A DNA stretch of 6,965 nucleotides from an uncultured Clostridia bacterium (GCA_947629875.1 CANRFK010000077.1:1-6965); one strand, 5' to 3'. Numbered from the stretch's first letter, positions 1 through 6,160 are shown. Translations and numbers: made by a program. Notes: generated from the sequence alone by a model not told the origin.

Positions 1-1082
1 ACATCCTTCACTTCGCCCGTCAGAACGCCCCCTTGGATGGCCGCGCCGATGGCGACGCACTCATCGGGGTTGATGCCCTTGAAGGGCTCCTTGCCCGTAA
101 TGGCCTTGACCTTCTCCACGACGCACGGCACACGGGTGGAGCCGCCCACCAAGATGACCTTGTCGATATCGTTATACGAAAGTCCCGCGTCCTTCATGGC
201 GAGCCGCATGGGCTCGGCGGTCTTTTCGACGAGATCGGCGATGAGAGCCTCGAATTTCTGCCGCGTGATCTCGAGCTCAAGGTGCGCGGGGCCCGCGTCC
301 GTCATGGAGATGAAGGGCAGGGAAATGGAGGTCGAAGTCATGCCCGAGAGCTCGATCTTGGCCTTTTCGGCGGCCTCTTTGAGGCGTTGCATCGCCATCT
401 TATCCTTGGAGAGGTCGACGCCGTGCGATTTCTTGAATTCGTCCACCATGTAGTCCATGAGGCGCTTATCGAAGTCGTCGCCGCCGAGCATGTTGTTGCC
501 GTTGGTGGCGAGCACTTCAAACACGCCGTCGGAGATCTCGAGAATGGAGACGTCGAAGGTGCCGCCGCCGAGGTCGTAGATCATGACTTTGCTGTTTTCC
601 TTTTCCTTGTCGAGGCCGTAGGAAAGCGCCGCCGCCGTGGGCTCGTTGATGATGCGCAGAACATTGAGCCCCGCGATCTTGCCCGCATCCTTGGTGGCCT
701 GCCGCTGGGCGTCGGTGAAGTACGCGGGGCAGGTGATGACGGCGTCCGTCACTTTGCCGCCGAGGTACGCCTCCGCGTCCGCCTTCAATTTGGAGAGGAT
801 CATCGCGGAGATCTCCTGCGGGGAGTACGCCTTTTCGTCGATCTTCACCTTATAATCCGACCCCATCTTGCGTTTTATGGAGATGACGGTCTTATCGGGG
901 TTGGCGACGGCCTGCCGTTTTGCGACTTGCCCGACGACGCGGGAGCCGTCCTTCTGGAACGCGACGACGGAGGGGGTCGTCCTTGCGCCCTCCGCATTTG
1001 CGATGACGACGGGCTCGCCGCCCTCCATCACCGCGACGCACGAATTGGTCGTGCCCAAATCAATACCGATCACTTTTGCCAT
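1..1082 (-). CDS. dnaK: Molecular chaperone DnaK (Hsp70), N-terminal part, truncated by the window edge
   Basis: ATP-dependent cytosolic Hsp70 chaperone that binds unfolded segments with DnaJ and GrpE. The visible 360 codons cover nearly the whole nucleotide-binding domain. Phosphate loop 1 GIDLGTTNS lies near residues 6-14, the linker signature IINEPTAAA in the middle, phosphate loop 2 DLGGGTFDVS about residue 170, and the adenosine motif ILVGGSTRVP about residue 325. The end reads GAAIQGGVLTGEVKD, just before the hydrophobic interdomain linker. The stretch after MGSDYKVKIDEK is short, as in Gram-positive DnaK, and lacks the insertion typical of proteobacterial proteins. The ATG at 1082 is set by AAGGAG at 1092-1097, nine bases upstream. 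The substrate-binding domain lies outside the window. I saw no convincing sigma-A promoter directly upstream, so read-through from grpE is possible. Confidence 0.98.
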   Translation of the reverse strand, partial: MAKVIGIDLGTTNSCVAVMEGGEPVVIANAEGARTTPSVVAFQKDGSRVVGQVAKRQAVANPDKTVISIKRKMGSDYKVKIDEKAYSPQEISAMILSKLKADAEAYLGGKVTDAVITCPAYFTDAQRQATKDAGKIAGLNVLRIINEPTAAALSYGLDKEKENSKVMIYDLGGGTFDVSILEISDGVFEVLATNGNNMLGGDDFDKRLMDYMVDEFKKSHGVDLSKDKMAMQRLKEAAEKAKIELSGMTSTSISLPFISMTDAGPAHLELEITRQKFEALIADLVEKTAEPMRLAMKDAGLSYNDIDKVILVGGSTRVPCVVEKVKAITGKEPFKGINPDECVAIGAAIQGGVLTGEVKD

Positions 1083-1136
1083 AATATTTTTCTCCTTGAT
1101 TATTTTCTATATGATAATTGTTTTTCCCTTATCTTG

Positions 1137-1170
1137 GCTTCCCCTTGAGGGGAAGCTCCGCCGTAGGCGG
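1137..1170. repeat. Tandem hairpin element, copy A
   Basis: Two hairpins lie back to back. The first is GCTTCCCC / TTGA / GGGGAAGC (1137-1156), a perfect 8-bp stem. The second is CCGCC / GTA / GGCGG (1158-1170), followed by TGATGAGG. The order (CCCC-TT-GGGGAA stem, then a second short GC stem) recurs at 6849-6884. This resembles the short palindromic intergenic repeats common in clostridial genomes. It has no T-tract, so a terminator role is not supported. Confidence 0.7.
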
Positions 1171-1232
1171 TGATGAGGTGTGCACAATCGCCCACCGTAT
1201 TGCCCCCGCCTCGGGAGCCTTCCTCATTCCCG

Positions 1233-1265
1233 CCCCCTCTTGGGAGGGGGTGCCCCGCAGGGGGC
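1233..1265. repeat. GC-rich double hairpin
   Basis: CCCCCTC / TTGG / GAGGGGG (1233-1250) forms a perfect 7-bp stem. It is followed at once by GCCCC / GCAG / GGGGC (1252-1265) and then a G-rich run to about 1278. The element is preceded by CCTCATTCCCG; a similar CCTCATACCGA precedes the strong GC hairpin at 6794-6826, suggesting a related composite repeat. Confidence 0.65.
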
Positions 1266-1283
1266 GGGGGTGGGGGTGTTTTC

Positions 1284-1330
1284 GCTTCGCCGAGCTACTG
1301 CACGGCGAAGCAACTTCGCGGCTGTGCCGC
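1284..1330. repeat. Two adjacent inverted repeats
   Basis: GCTTCGCCG (1284-1292) pairs perfectly with CGGCGAAGC (1303-1311) across a 10-nt loop. A smaller stem GCGGC / TGT / GCCGC follows at 1318-1330. There is no coding signal. It is part of the same hairpin-dense gap. Confidence 0.6.
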
Positions 1331-1362
1331 TCGTGCCGCCCTTAGTCGGCAATAGTGCGGGC

Positions 1363-1401
1363 GGGGCGGTGCGAGGCGGGTTTCCCGCCGCTGCACGCCC
1401 C
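1363..1401. repeat. Long imperfect GC hairpin
   Basis: The core GGCGGG / TTT / CCCGCC (1375-1389) is a perfect 6-bp stem. Outer arms GGGGCG (1363-1368) and CGCCCC (1396-1401) extend the pairing, with TGC/GCA pairs and small bulges between. No T-tract follows on either strand. Confidence 0.55.
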
Positions 1402-1481
1402 CATTTGCCACACTACCGTAGGCTTAATGACTAGTCGCGCGAATGAGAGGATGACCTAAGAGGACGTCTGTGCCTATTTCC

Positions 1482-1538
1482 TCGTTGAATTTATTTTTGA
1501 GCATGCCCACCGGGCAGACGAAAAAAGAAATTCAACGA
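1482..1538 (-). repeat. 57-nt imperfect palindrome directly after the grpE stop codon
   Basis: Outer arms TCGTTGAATTT (1482-1492) and AAATTCAACGA (1528-1538) are perfect 11-bp complements. TTTTT (1494-1498) faces AAAAA (1521-1525), and a terminal stem TGCCC / ACC / GGGCA lies at 1504-1516. On the minus strand the structure begins 2 nt after the grpE TAA. No U-tract follows it, so it fits a 3'-end processing, mRNA-stability or attenuation element better than a simple rho-independent terminator. The function is inferred. Confidence 0.65.
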
Positions 1539-1540
1539 AA

Positions 1541-2119
1541 TTATCTCGTTACCACCACCTGCGCAAACCGCAGCACCTTTCCATCTCTTTCATATCCTTT
1601 CAAATACACTTGCTTGACGGTGCCGCTCTCCTCGCCCTCGGCGGGATCGACCGCCATAATGGCCTCGTGTTTTTCGGCGTCGAACGCCTCGCCCACGGGG
1701 TCGATGACTTCGATTCGTTCCCCCGCAAGGAGCTTGTTGAACGCATCCAGCACCATGGAAACGCCCTTCCGTGTCGCCTCATCGGCGCACGCCGAGTATG
1801 CACGGTCGAGGTTATCGGCAATGGGGAAGAGCTTCACAACAACGTCCGCCCTGCCCTCGCTATAACGCTGTGCGCTCTCGCGCGCCGTGCGCTTGCGGTA
1901 GTTCTCATATTCGGCGGAAACGGAATACCACTTCCGCTTATAGTCCTCCGCCTCCGCGCGCGCCGCCTCAAGCGCCTTTTCAAGTTCCGCGTTCTGCACT
2001 TCCTTGTTCTCGGGAGCCGCGCCCTGCGCTTGGGTCTGCGCTTCCTGCGCTTTGGCGTCCTTCGCGTTCTGCTTCTCTGCTTTTTCAGCCTGTTTTGCGG
2101 CGGTTTTTTTCTTGTCCAC
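1541..2119 (-). CDS. grpE: GrpE, nucleotide-exchange factor of DnaK
   Basis: Cytosolic co-chaperone that dimerises and drives ADP release from DnaK, encoded just downstream. At 192 residues it has the usual length. Residues 1-40 are a charged, Ala/Gln/Lys-rich disordered tail. Residues 45-95 form the long helix, with the family motif EYENYRKRT. The C-terminal beta domain carries GEAFDAEKHEA and the closing pattern GYERDGKVLRFAQVVV. The start is GTG at 2119, supported by GGAG (2127-2130) seven bases upstream; the only nearby ATG is in another frame. grpE is the first gene of the minus-strand unit. The repressor gene hrcA, often immediately upstream in this phylum, is absent here, where a divergent gene lies instead. 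Confidence 0.97.
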   Translation of the reverse strand: MDKKKTAAKQAEKAEKQNAKDAKAQEAQTQAQGAAPENKEVQNAELEKALEAARAEAEDYKRKWYSVSAEYENYRKRTARESAQRYSEGRADVVVKLFPIADNLDRAYSACADEATRKGVSMVLDAFNKLLAGERIEVIDPVGEAFDAEKHEAIMAVDPAEGEESGTVKQVYLKGYERDGKVLRFAQVVVTR

Positions 2120-2126
2120 AGCTCTG

Positions 2127-2130
2127 CTCC
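2127..2130 (-). promoter_or_regulatory. grpE ribosome binding site deciding a GTG start
   Basis: GGAG sits seven bases before GTG at 2119 on the minus strand. It supports the GTG start, with the frame continuing into the typical charged GrpE tail. Confidence 0.6.
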
Positions 2131-2149
2131 GTCATTGTTTTCCACATTT

Positions 2150-2177
2150 AATATAAAGTGGAACGCCGCTTCGTAAA
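2150..2177 (-). promoter_or_regulatory. Candidate sigma-A promoter of grpE
   Basis: On the minus strand, TTTACG (2172-2177) and TATATT (2150-2155) are separated by 16 nt, giving a transcription start near 2143 and a leader of about 24 nt before the GTG. No CIRCE inverted repeat (TTAGCACTC-N9-GAGTGCTAA) is visible between here and the start codon. Moderate match only. Confidence 0.45.
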
Positions 2178-2228
2178 CGCAATTCGCCGAAAAAATCGCG
2201 CAAATTACAAAAAATTTTTTTCTTTCTA

Positions 2229-2257
2229 TTTACATTCTTGGGCTTTTGTATTAAAAT
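2229..2257 (+). promoter_or_regulatory. Candidate sigma-A promoter of the phosphoribosyltransferase-like gene
   Basis: TTTACA (2229-2234) and TAAAAT (2252-2257) have an ideal 17-nt spacer. They are preceded by an A/T tract (about 2208-2226) that could act as an UP element. The predicted start near 2264 leaves a leader of about 16 nt that still contains the ribosome site. Confidence 0.6.
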
Positions 2258-2264
2258 AATAAAA

Positions 2265-2272
2265 AAAGGCGG
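2265..2272 (+). promoter_or_regulatory. Ribosome binding site of the phosphoribosyltransferase-like gene
   Basis: AAAGGCGG differs by one base from the consensus AAAGGAGG and ends seven bases before ATG at 2280. This favours that ATG over a TTG at 2238, which lies upstream of the likely transcription start. Confidence 0.6.
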
Positions 2273-2279
2273 AAAAATT

Positions 2280-2912
2280 ATGGAAACGAGAGCGTTCGAC
2301 CTCTTTGCAAAGCGGAACAATAAAGTGAGCGTGCGCGCCATCCCGGGGCACTTCGTCACCCAGCACTCGCACCTCAACTACTGCATCGACATGACGCGCC
2401 TCAAAACGGAGGCGAGCACGGCGAAGAGCGCGGCGCAGCTGTTTGCCGAGAGCTATTCGGATACCGTCGTCGATACCATCATCACCCTCGAGCACACCAA
2501 GATGATCGGGGCATTCCTCGCGGAGACGCTCACCTCGTCCGCGGGCATCAACTTGCATCAGGAGATCGCGGTCATCTCGCCCGAGTTCACGGCGGACGGC
2601 AAACTCATCTTGCGGGACAACCTCATCCCCTACGTCAAGGCACGGCGCATCGTGGTACTTGCGGCGACGGCGACGACGGGCATGACGGTGATGGACGCCA
2701 TCCGCGGCATCCGCTACTACGGCGGCGACCCCGTGGGCGTCGCGACGGTGTTCGGCGGAAAGTTCGAGATTCCCGGCGTCCCCGTCGCGCGCATCGTGAG
2801 CGCGGAGGAACTGCCCAAATACGGCTCGTACTCTGCGGTGGAGTGCCCGATGTGCAAGCGCGGCGAGCGCATCGACGCCCTCGTCAACGCCTACGGTTAC
2901 AGCAAAATTTAA
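2280..2912 (+). CDS. Phosphoribosyltransferase-fold protein, orotate phosphoribosyltransferase-like, degenerate PRPP motif
   Basis: A 210-residue soluble protein with a type I phosphoribosyltransferase layout. Residues 70-100 form the early Rossmann-like strands (ITLEHTKMIGAFLAETL, then EIAVISPE). IVVLAATATTGMTV at 124-137 is the PRPP-loop region, followed by a helix and the strand GGDPVGVATVF. The C-terminal ECPMCKRGERIDAL (188-201) resembles the CPLCKxGxPL tail of one orotate phosphoribosyltransferase branch; C189 and C192 could bind metal. Odd: active enzymes have two acidic residues (DD or ED) before the TTG loop, but here they are A128-A129. It may therefore be a non-catalytic or altered PRPP/nucleotide-binding protein; databases may still name it orotate phosphoribosyltransferase. 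The gene is monocistronic by its own promoter and terminator. Fold confident, activity unknown. Confidence 0.8.
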   Translation: METRAFDLFAKRNNKVSVRAIPGHFVTQHSHLNYCIDMTRLKTEASTAKSAAQLFAESYSDTVVDTIITLEHTKMIGAFLAETLTSSAGINLHQEIAVISPEFTADGKLILRDNLIPYVKARRIVVLAATATTGMTVMDAIRGIRYYGGDPVGVATVFGGKFEIPGVPVARIVSAEELPKYGSYSAVECPMCKRGERIDALVNAYGYSKI

Positions 2913-2926
2913 GGATTTTTTATGAA

Positions 2927-2961
2927 GCCGCCCGCGGTCTTGCCGCGGGCGGCGTTTCCTT
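2927..2961 (+). terminator. Probable terminator of the phosphoribosyltransferase-like gene
   Basis: GCCGCCCGCGG (2927-2937) and CCGCGGGCGGC (2943-2953) form a perfect 11-bp stem with a 5-nt loop, starting 15 nt after the stop codon. It is followed by the modest T-rich run GTTTCCTT. Confidence 0.65.
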
Positions 2962-2977
2962 GACCCGACGTCGGGTC
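2962..2977. repeat. Perfect 16-bp palindrome
   Basis: GACCCGACGTCGGGTC is fully self-complementary with no loop. It sits between the two terminator-like hairpins of the convergent gap. A loop-free palindrome folds poorly as RNA, so a protein-binding site or part of a palindromic repeat is conceivable. The function is unknown. Confidence 0.6.
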
Positions 2978-2978
2978 T

Positions 2979-3000
2979 CCCCGCGTCATTCGCCGCGGGG
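2979..3000. repeat. GC hairpin in the convergent gap
   Basis: CCCCGCG (2979-2985) pairs with CGCGGGG (2994-3000) across an 8-nt loop, immediately after the 16-bp palindrome. No T-tract follows on either strand. Confidence 0.55.
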
Positions 3001-3025
3001 CGCAAAGTAGCGTATCTTCCCATAC

Positions 3026-3059
3026 AAAATCCCCGCCGCGTTTATCGCGGCGGGGATTT
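3026..3059 (-). terminator. Rho-independent terminator of the leucine-rich repeat lipoprotein gene
   Basis: AAATCCCCGCCGCG (3027-3040) and CGCGGCGGGGATTT (3046-3059) make a perfect 14-bp stem with a 5-nt loop, 11 nt after the minus-strand stop at 3071. On the minus strand the stem ends in GGGGATTTTG, a short U-tract. Confidence 0.75.
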
Positions 3060-3070
3060 GCATTTTCATC

Positions 3071-6000
3071 TTATCCCGCAAAGGGCGTCACATCCCCGTA
3101 CCGGTCCACCGTCCCGTCCGTGCAAGTCACGGTATAGTCGGCGTCACTCGAAATCCAACCGTACGCTTTTGCCATCTCATTCCATGCCGTGGTCGTCCCC
3201 GCGTATTGGATCGTCGTCAGCGCGTCGCAACTACCGAACGCCCCTTCCCCGATCGAGGTCACACTGCTGCCGACCGTCACACTCTTCAGCCCGCTGCAAC
3301 CCGAGAACGCCCCGGCCGTGACGGAAGTCACGCCGTCTCCGATCGTCACACTTCTGAGATTGTTGCAACTGTTGAACACGCGTTCCCCCATCGAGACCAC
3401 GCTGTCGGGAATGACAACGCGCAACAGCCCGCTGCAATTATAGAACGCGCCATCCGCGATCGTCTTGGTGCCCGCCTTTATGGTGTAGGTGCCCGCGGTG
3501 ATATCGGAGTTTGTCGCAATGAGATAGTCGCCGATATAGAGCACACCGCAGCTATCCCAATTGTTCCTATCTTCATAATATGCCGTTCCTTCGAACGCAA
3601 GGCTTCCGATCGAGACCACACTGTCGGGGAGCGCAATGGTCTTGAGTGCGCTGCAACCCATGAACGCAGCGCCCCCGATCGAAGTCACGCCTTCGGAGAG
3701 CGTAATGGTCTTGAGTGCGCTGCAACCCATGAACGCAGATTCCCCGATCGAAGTCACGCCTTCGGAGAGCGTAATGGTCTTGAGTGCGCTGCAACCCATG
3801 AACGCAGATTCCCCGATCGAGAGCACGCTGTCGGGGATCGTCACAGCCGTGATCCCGCTGCGGGAACGGAACGCATAATCCCCGATCGCGATCACGCTGT
3901 CCGGGATCTCCACCGTGCCCTCAAGCGCTTGGGGCACATAGATAAACGTCGTCCTTGTCTTGTTGTACAGGATCCCGTCCTGACTGCTGTAAGCGAGGTT
4001 TTCCGCCGCCACTTCCACGCGTTTCAGCCCGCAGTTATTGAACGCATCACTCGCGATCGAGGTCACGCCTTGGGGGATCGCAATGCTCGTCAGTGCGGTG
4101 CATCCAAAGAACGCATCTCTCAAAATCGACTCCACGCCGTCCGGGATCGTCACGCTCTTGAGCCCGCTGCAACCCGAAAACGTAGATTCTCTGATGGAGC
4201 TCACGCCGTCGGGAATGACAAAGGCCGTCAGCCCGCTGCAACCCGCAAACACAGATTCCCCGATGGAGGTCACGCTTTCGGGGAGTGTAATGCCATTGAG
4301 CCCGCTGCAACCCCTGAACGCAGAGCTTTCGATGCTCGTCACACTGCCGGGGATCACGACCGTCGTCAACGCTTTGCAATCAAAAAACGCGGAATTTCCG
4401 ATCGTGGCGACGCCGTCCGAGATCGTCACGCTCTTGAGCCCGCTGCAACCCCTAAACGCAGAGCTTTCAATTTTTGTCACGCTTGCGGGAATCGTAATGG
4501 CGGTCAATCCCGTGCAATCCGAGAACGCAGCGTTCCCGAACGAAGTCACACTTTCGGGAATGATAATGCCCGTCAAGCCGCTGCAACCCTCGAACGCATA
4601 TTGTCCGATCGTGGTGACGCCATCCGAGAGCGTCACGCTCTTCAGCCCGCTGCAACCCGAAAACGCAGATTCTCCGATCTCGTTCACATTGCCGGGGATC
4701 GTAATGGCCGTCAACCCGATGCAATCCTCGAACGCATAGCTCGCGATGGAGGTAACGCTTGCGGGGATCTTACTTGTCTTGCAGCCGAGGATCACCGCAT
4801 CCGTTTCGGTTTTGATGAGGCAATCCCCCTCGCTGCTGTAAACCTCGTTGCCGCTCGCAACGGTGATGTGCTCCACCCCCGCGCAGCCCGCAAACGCGTC
4901 GCTTGCGATGGAGGTGATGTTGGCGGGGATCGAAATACTCTTGAGCCCGGTGCAACCCTTGAACGCATCGGCCGCGATCCTTGTCACGCTGTCGGGAATG
5001 TCGCTGTTCTTGCAGCCCAAAATCACCGTGGCCGCTTCGGTCTGGATCAGGCAATCCCCCGCGCTGCTGTAAACCTCGTTGCCGTCCTCGACGGTGATGT
5101 GTTCAAGCCCGCTGCAACCCTCAAACGCACTGCTCCCGATCGAAGTTACGCCGTCGGGAATGATAATGCTCGTCAACTTGCTGCAACCCTTGAACGCAGA
5201 GCTCCCGATGGAGGTAACACTGTCGGGGATCGCAATGCTCGTCAGCCCGCTGCAACCCTCGAACGCGCCGCTCCCGATCGAGGTCACGCCTTCGGGGATC
5301 GTGACGCTCGTCATCCCGCCGCAATCGGAGAACGCATTATCCCCGACCGAGGTCACGCCGTCTGGAATGGTAAAGGCGCCCACGATGTTCCTGCTGTTGC
5401 GCCATTTCCCGTCCCGATCGATCTCGCCGACGGAGGTATTGTTGAACTGCACGTTGCTCGGCTTACTGGCGCTGTGCGTGCCGTATTCATCCGTCCACCG
5501 CCACGACCACGAATCTCCACCGTCCCACGTATGCAACAACGCATGATACCAGCTCCCGTCGGAGAAGGTCGTCGCATAGGAAAAGCTGTCCTTTTCCATC
5601 GTGTCCTTGATGTATTTCCGCTCGCCGTTCGTGTCTTCGCGGTAGTCGGTATAATACTGCTGCTCGATGGTATCCGCCGAGCCGCTGTAAATCACCTCGT
5701 CTCTCTGGATGGACTTCCCCTGCGAGCCCTCCATCGCGGAATATGCCTTGTCGAGAAATACGCTCGTCACCGTTCCGTCGGCGGAAAAGGTCACCTGAAC
5801 GCAGGAAAACCGCTTGTTTGCCACCTCCTGCAAGAGATTTGCGTAGTCCTGCATGATCTTGTCAAGCTCCGCAGCATCGCCCTTCAGGAAGGCCTCCTCC
5901 TGCTTCTCCTCCAACGCTTTCGCCCTATTGGCATAGGATTGGAGCGCACTGTCGTAGTAGATCCACTGCGTGCTCCCCTCGCCCCCTTCGGAGGGCTTGC

Positions 6001-6154
6001 CGAGAACGCTCTCTACTTTCTCCTGCGATGCCCCCATCGGGATCTTTTCCAACGTGGAAATGCTGAACTTTCCTTCGCCGCATGCGGCAAGGCCGAAGCA
6101 CAGACAGAGCGCCGCCGCAAGCGACAACAGCACAGTCAAAAGTTTGCGTTTCAT
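3071..6154 (-). CDS. BspA-type leucine-rich repeat lipoprotein with a BamE/SmpA-like N-terminal module
   Basis: Predicted lipoprotein of 1027 residues displayed outside the membrane. Residues 1-25 are a signal peptide (KRK, hydrophobic core, lipobox LAAC with C25). Residues 29-140 read like a BamE/SmpA fold, with STLEKIPMGASQEKVESVLGKP and a later WIYYD strand. It is interrupted by a charged helix (about 70-115) before VQVTFSADGTVTSVFL. Residues 150-250 are Trp/Tyr-rich and unrecognised. About 26 repeats of 23 residues follow (256-979; pattern IPdsVTSIGssAFxGCSGLks), broken by four insertions. The 48-residue tail with VTCTDGTV is typical of BspA-like proteins. The start at 6154 is chosen because AAGGAG lies six bases upstream; an ATG at 6181 would put nine charged residues before the signal peptide. 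BspA relatives bind host matrix or mediate adhesion; the ligand here is unknown. The gene is monocistronic with its own promoter and terminator. Confidence 0.92.
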   Translation of the reverse strand: MKRKLLTVLLSLAAALCLCFGLAACGEGKFSISTLEKIPMGASQEKVESVLGKPSEGGEGSTQWIYYDSALQSYANRAKALEEKQEEAFLKGDAAELDKIMQDYANLLQEVANKRFSCVQVTFSADGTVTSVFLDKAYSAMEGSQGKSIQRDEVIYSGSADTIEQQYYTDYREDTNGERKYIKDTMEKDSFSYATTFSDGSWYHALLHTWDGGDSWSWRWTDEYGTHSASKPSNVQFNNTSVGEIDRDGKWRNSRNIVGAFTIPDGVTSVGDNAFSDCGGMTSVTIPEGVTSIGSGAFEGCSGLTSIAIPDSVTSIGSSAFKGCSKLTSIIIPDGVTSIGSSAFEGCSGLEHITVEDGNEVYSSAGDCLIQTEAATVILGCKNSDIPDSVTRIAADAFKGCTGLKSISIPANITSIASDAFAGCAGVEHITVASGNEVYSSEGDCLIKTETDAVILGCKTSKIPASVTSIASYAFEDCIGLTAITIPGNVNEIGESAFSGCSGLKSVTLSDGVTTIGQYAFEGCSGLTGIIIPESVTSFGNAAFSDCTGLTAITIPASVTKIESSAFRGCSGLKSVTISDGVATIGNSAFFDCKALTTVVIPGSVTSIESSAFRGCSGLNGITLPESVTSIGESVFAGCSGLTAFVIPDGVSSIRESTFSGCSGLKSVTIPDGVESILRDAFFGCTALTSIAIPQGVTSIASDAFNNCGLKRVEVAAENLAYSSQDGILYNKTRTTFIYVPQALEGTVEIPDSVIAIGDYAFRSRSGITAVTIPDSVLSIGESAFMGCSALKTITLSEGVTSIGESAFMGCSALKTITLSEGVTSIGGAAFMGCSALKTIALPDSVVSIGSLAFEGTAYYEDRNNWDSCGVLYIGDYLIATNSDITAGTYTIKAGTKTIADGAFYNCSGLLRVVIPDSVVSMGERVFNSCNNLRSVTIGDGVTSVTAGAFSGCSGLKSVTVGSSVTSIGEGAFGSCDALTTIQYAGTTTAWNEMAKAYGWISSDADYTVTCTDGTVDRYGDVTPFAG
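3642..3820 (-). repeat. Nearly identical 69-bp tandem units within the leucine-rich repeats
   Basis: Units 3642-3710 and 3711-3779 differ at only three neighbouring bases (CGC versus ATT after AACGCAG). The next unit, from 3780, matches for about 41 bases before diverging. Other repeats in the array are far more diverged, so these are recent copies from slippage or unequal recombination. They encode KTITLSEGVTSIG[E/G][S/A]AFMGCSAL. Confidence 0.9.
4778..5131 (-). repeat. 231-bp internal super-repeat carrying the GDCLI insertion
   Basis: The segment beginning CTTGCAGCC at 4778 recurs at 5009, an offset of 231 bp (77 residues). Both copies encode the EVYSSxGDCLIxTExxxVILGCK insertion. Both contain the same 20-base stretch CGCTGCTGTAAACCTCGTTG. 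An insertion plus two leucine-rich repeats was therefore duplicated in frame as one block. Confidence 0.75.
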
Positions 6155-6160
6155 ATCCTT

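Larger units (their letters stand above)
1083..1540. other. 458-nt hairpin-rich gap between grpE and dnaK
   Basis: No credible gene lies here. On the dnaK side (1083-1136) the DNA is AT-rich and holds only the dnaK ribosome site. From 1137 to about 1410 it is GC-rich and built of successive inverted repeats, listed separately. From 1410 to 1480 I see only an 8-bp palindrome, GACTAGTC, near 1429. From 1482 a long imperfect palindrome abuts the grpE stop codon. Short open frames cross the GC-rich part only because stop codons are rare there; none has a ribosome site or a recognisable product. Confidence 0.8.
3218..5389 (-). repeat. Array of about 26 BspA-type leucine-rich repeats (69-bp coding units)
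   Basis: Residues 256-979 of the lipoprotein are 23-residue repeats, so the DNA has a 69-bp period seen as recurring CTGCAACCC-AACGC blocks on the plus strand. Four insertions interrupt the array. Two share the pattern GNEVYSSxGDCLIxTE-VILGCK, one contains YSSQDGILYNKTRT, and one contains the NNWDSCGVLYIGDYLI stretch. Most repeats keep a Cys in the GCSGL corner. Confidence 0.9.

Noticed and set aside
33..1148. A 371-codon plus-strand open frame across dnaK
   Set aside because: It is antisense to an unambiguous dnaK; GC-rich codon use leaves the opposite strand open.
1118..1434. Several short plus-strand open frames in the grpE-dnaK gap
   Set aside because: They are translations of GC hairpins in three overlapping frames, without ribosome sites.
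1610..2176. Plus-strand open frame across grpE
   Set aside because: It is antisense to a clear grpE, with no ribosome site and a low-complexity product.
2120..2279. CIRCE or CtsR heat-shock operator upstream of grpE
   Set aside because: I looked for TTAGCACTC-N9-GAGTGCTAA and for tandem GGTCAAA-type heptads and found neither.
2226..3023. A 265-codon minus-strand open frame opposite the phosphoribosyltransferase-like gene
   Set aside because: The product is Arg/Asp/Val-rich with no fold signature, whereas the plus strand has promoter, ribosome site, terminator and a recognisable fold.
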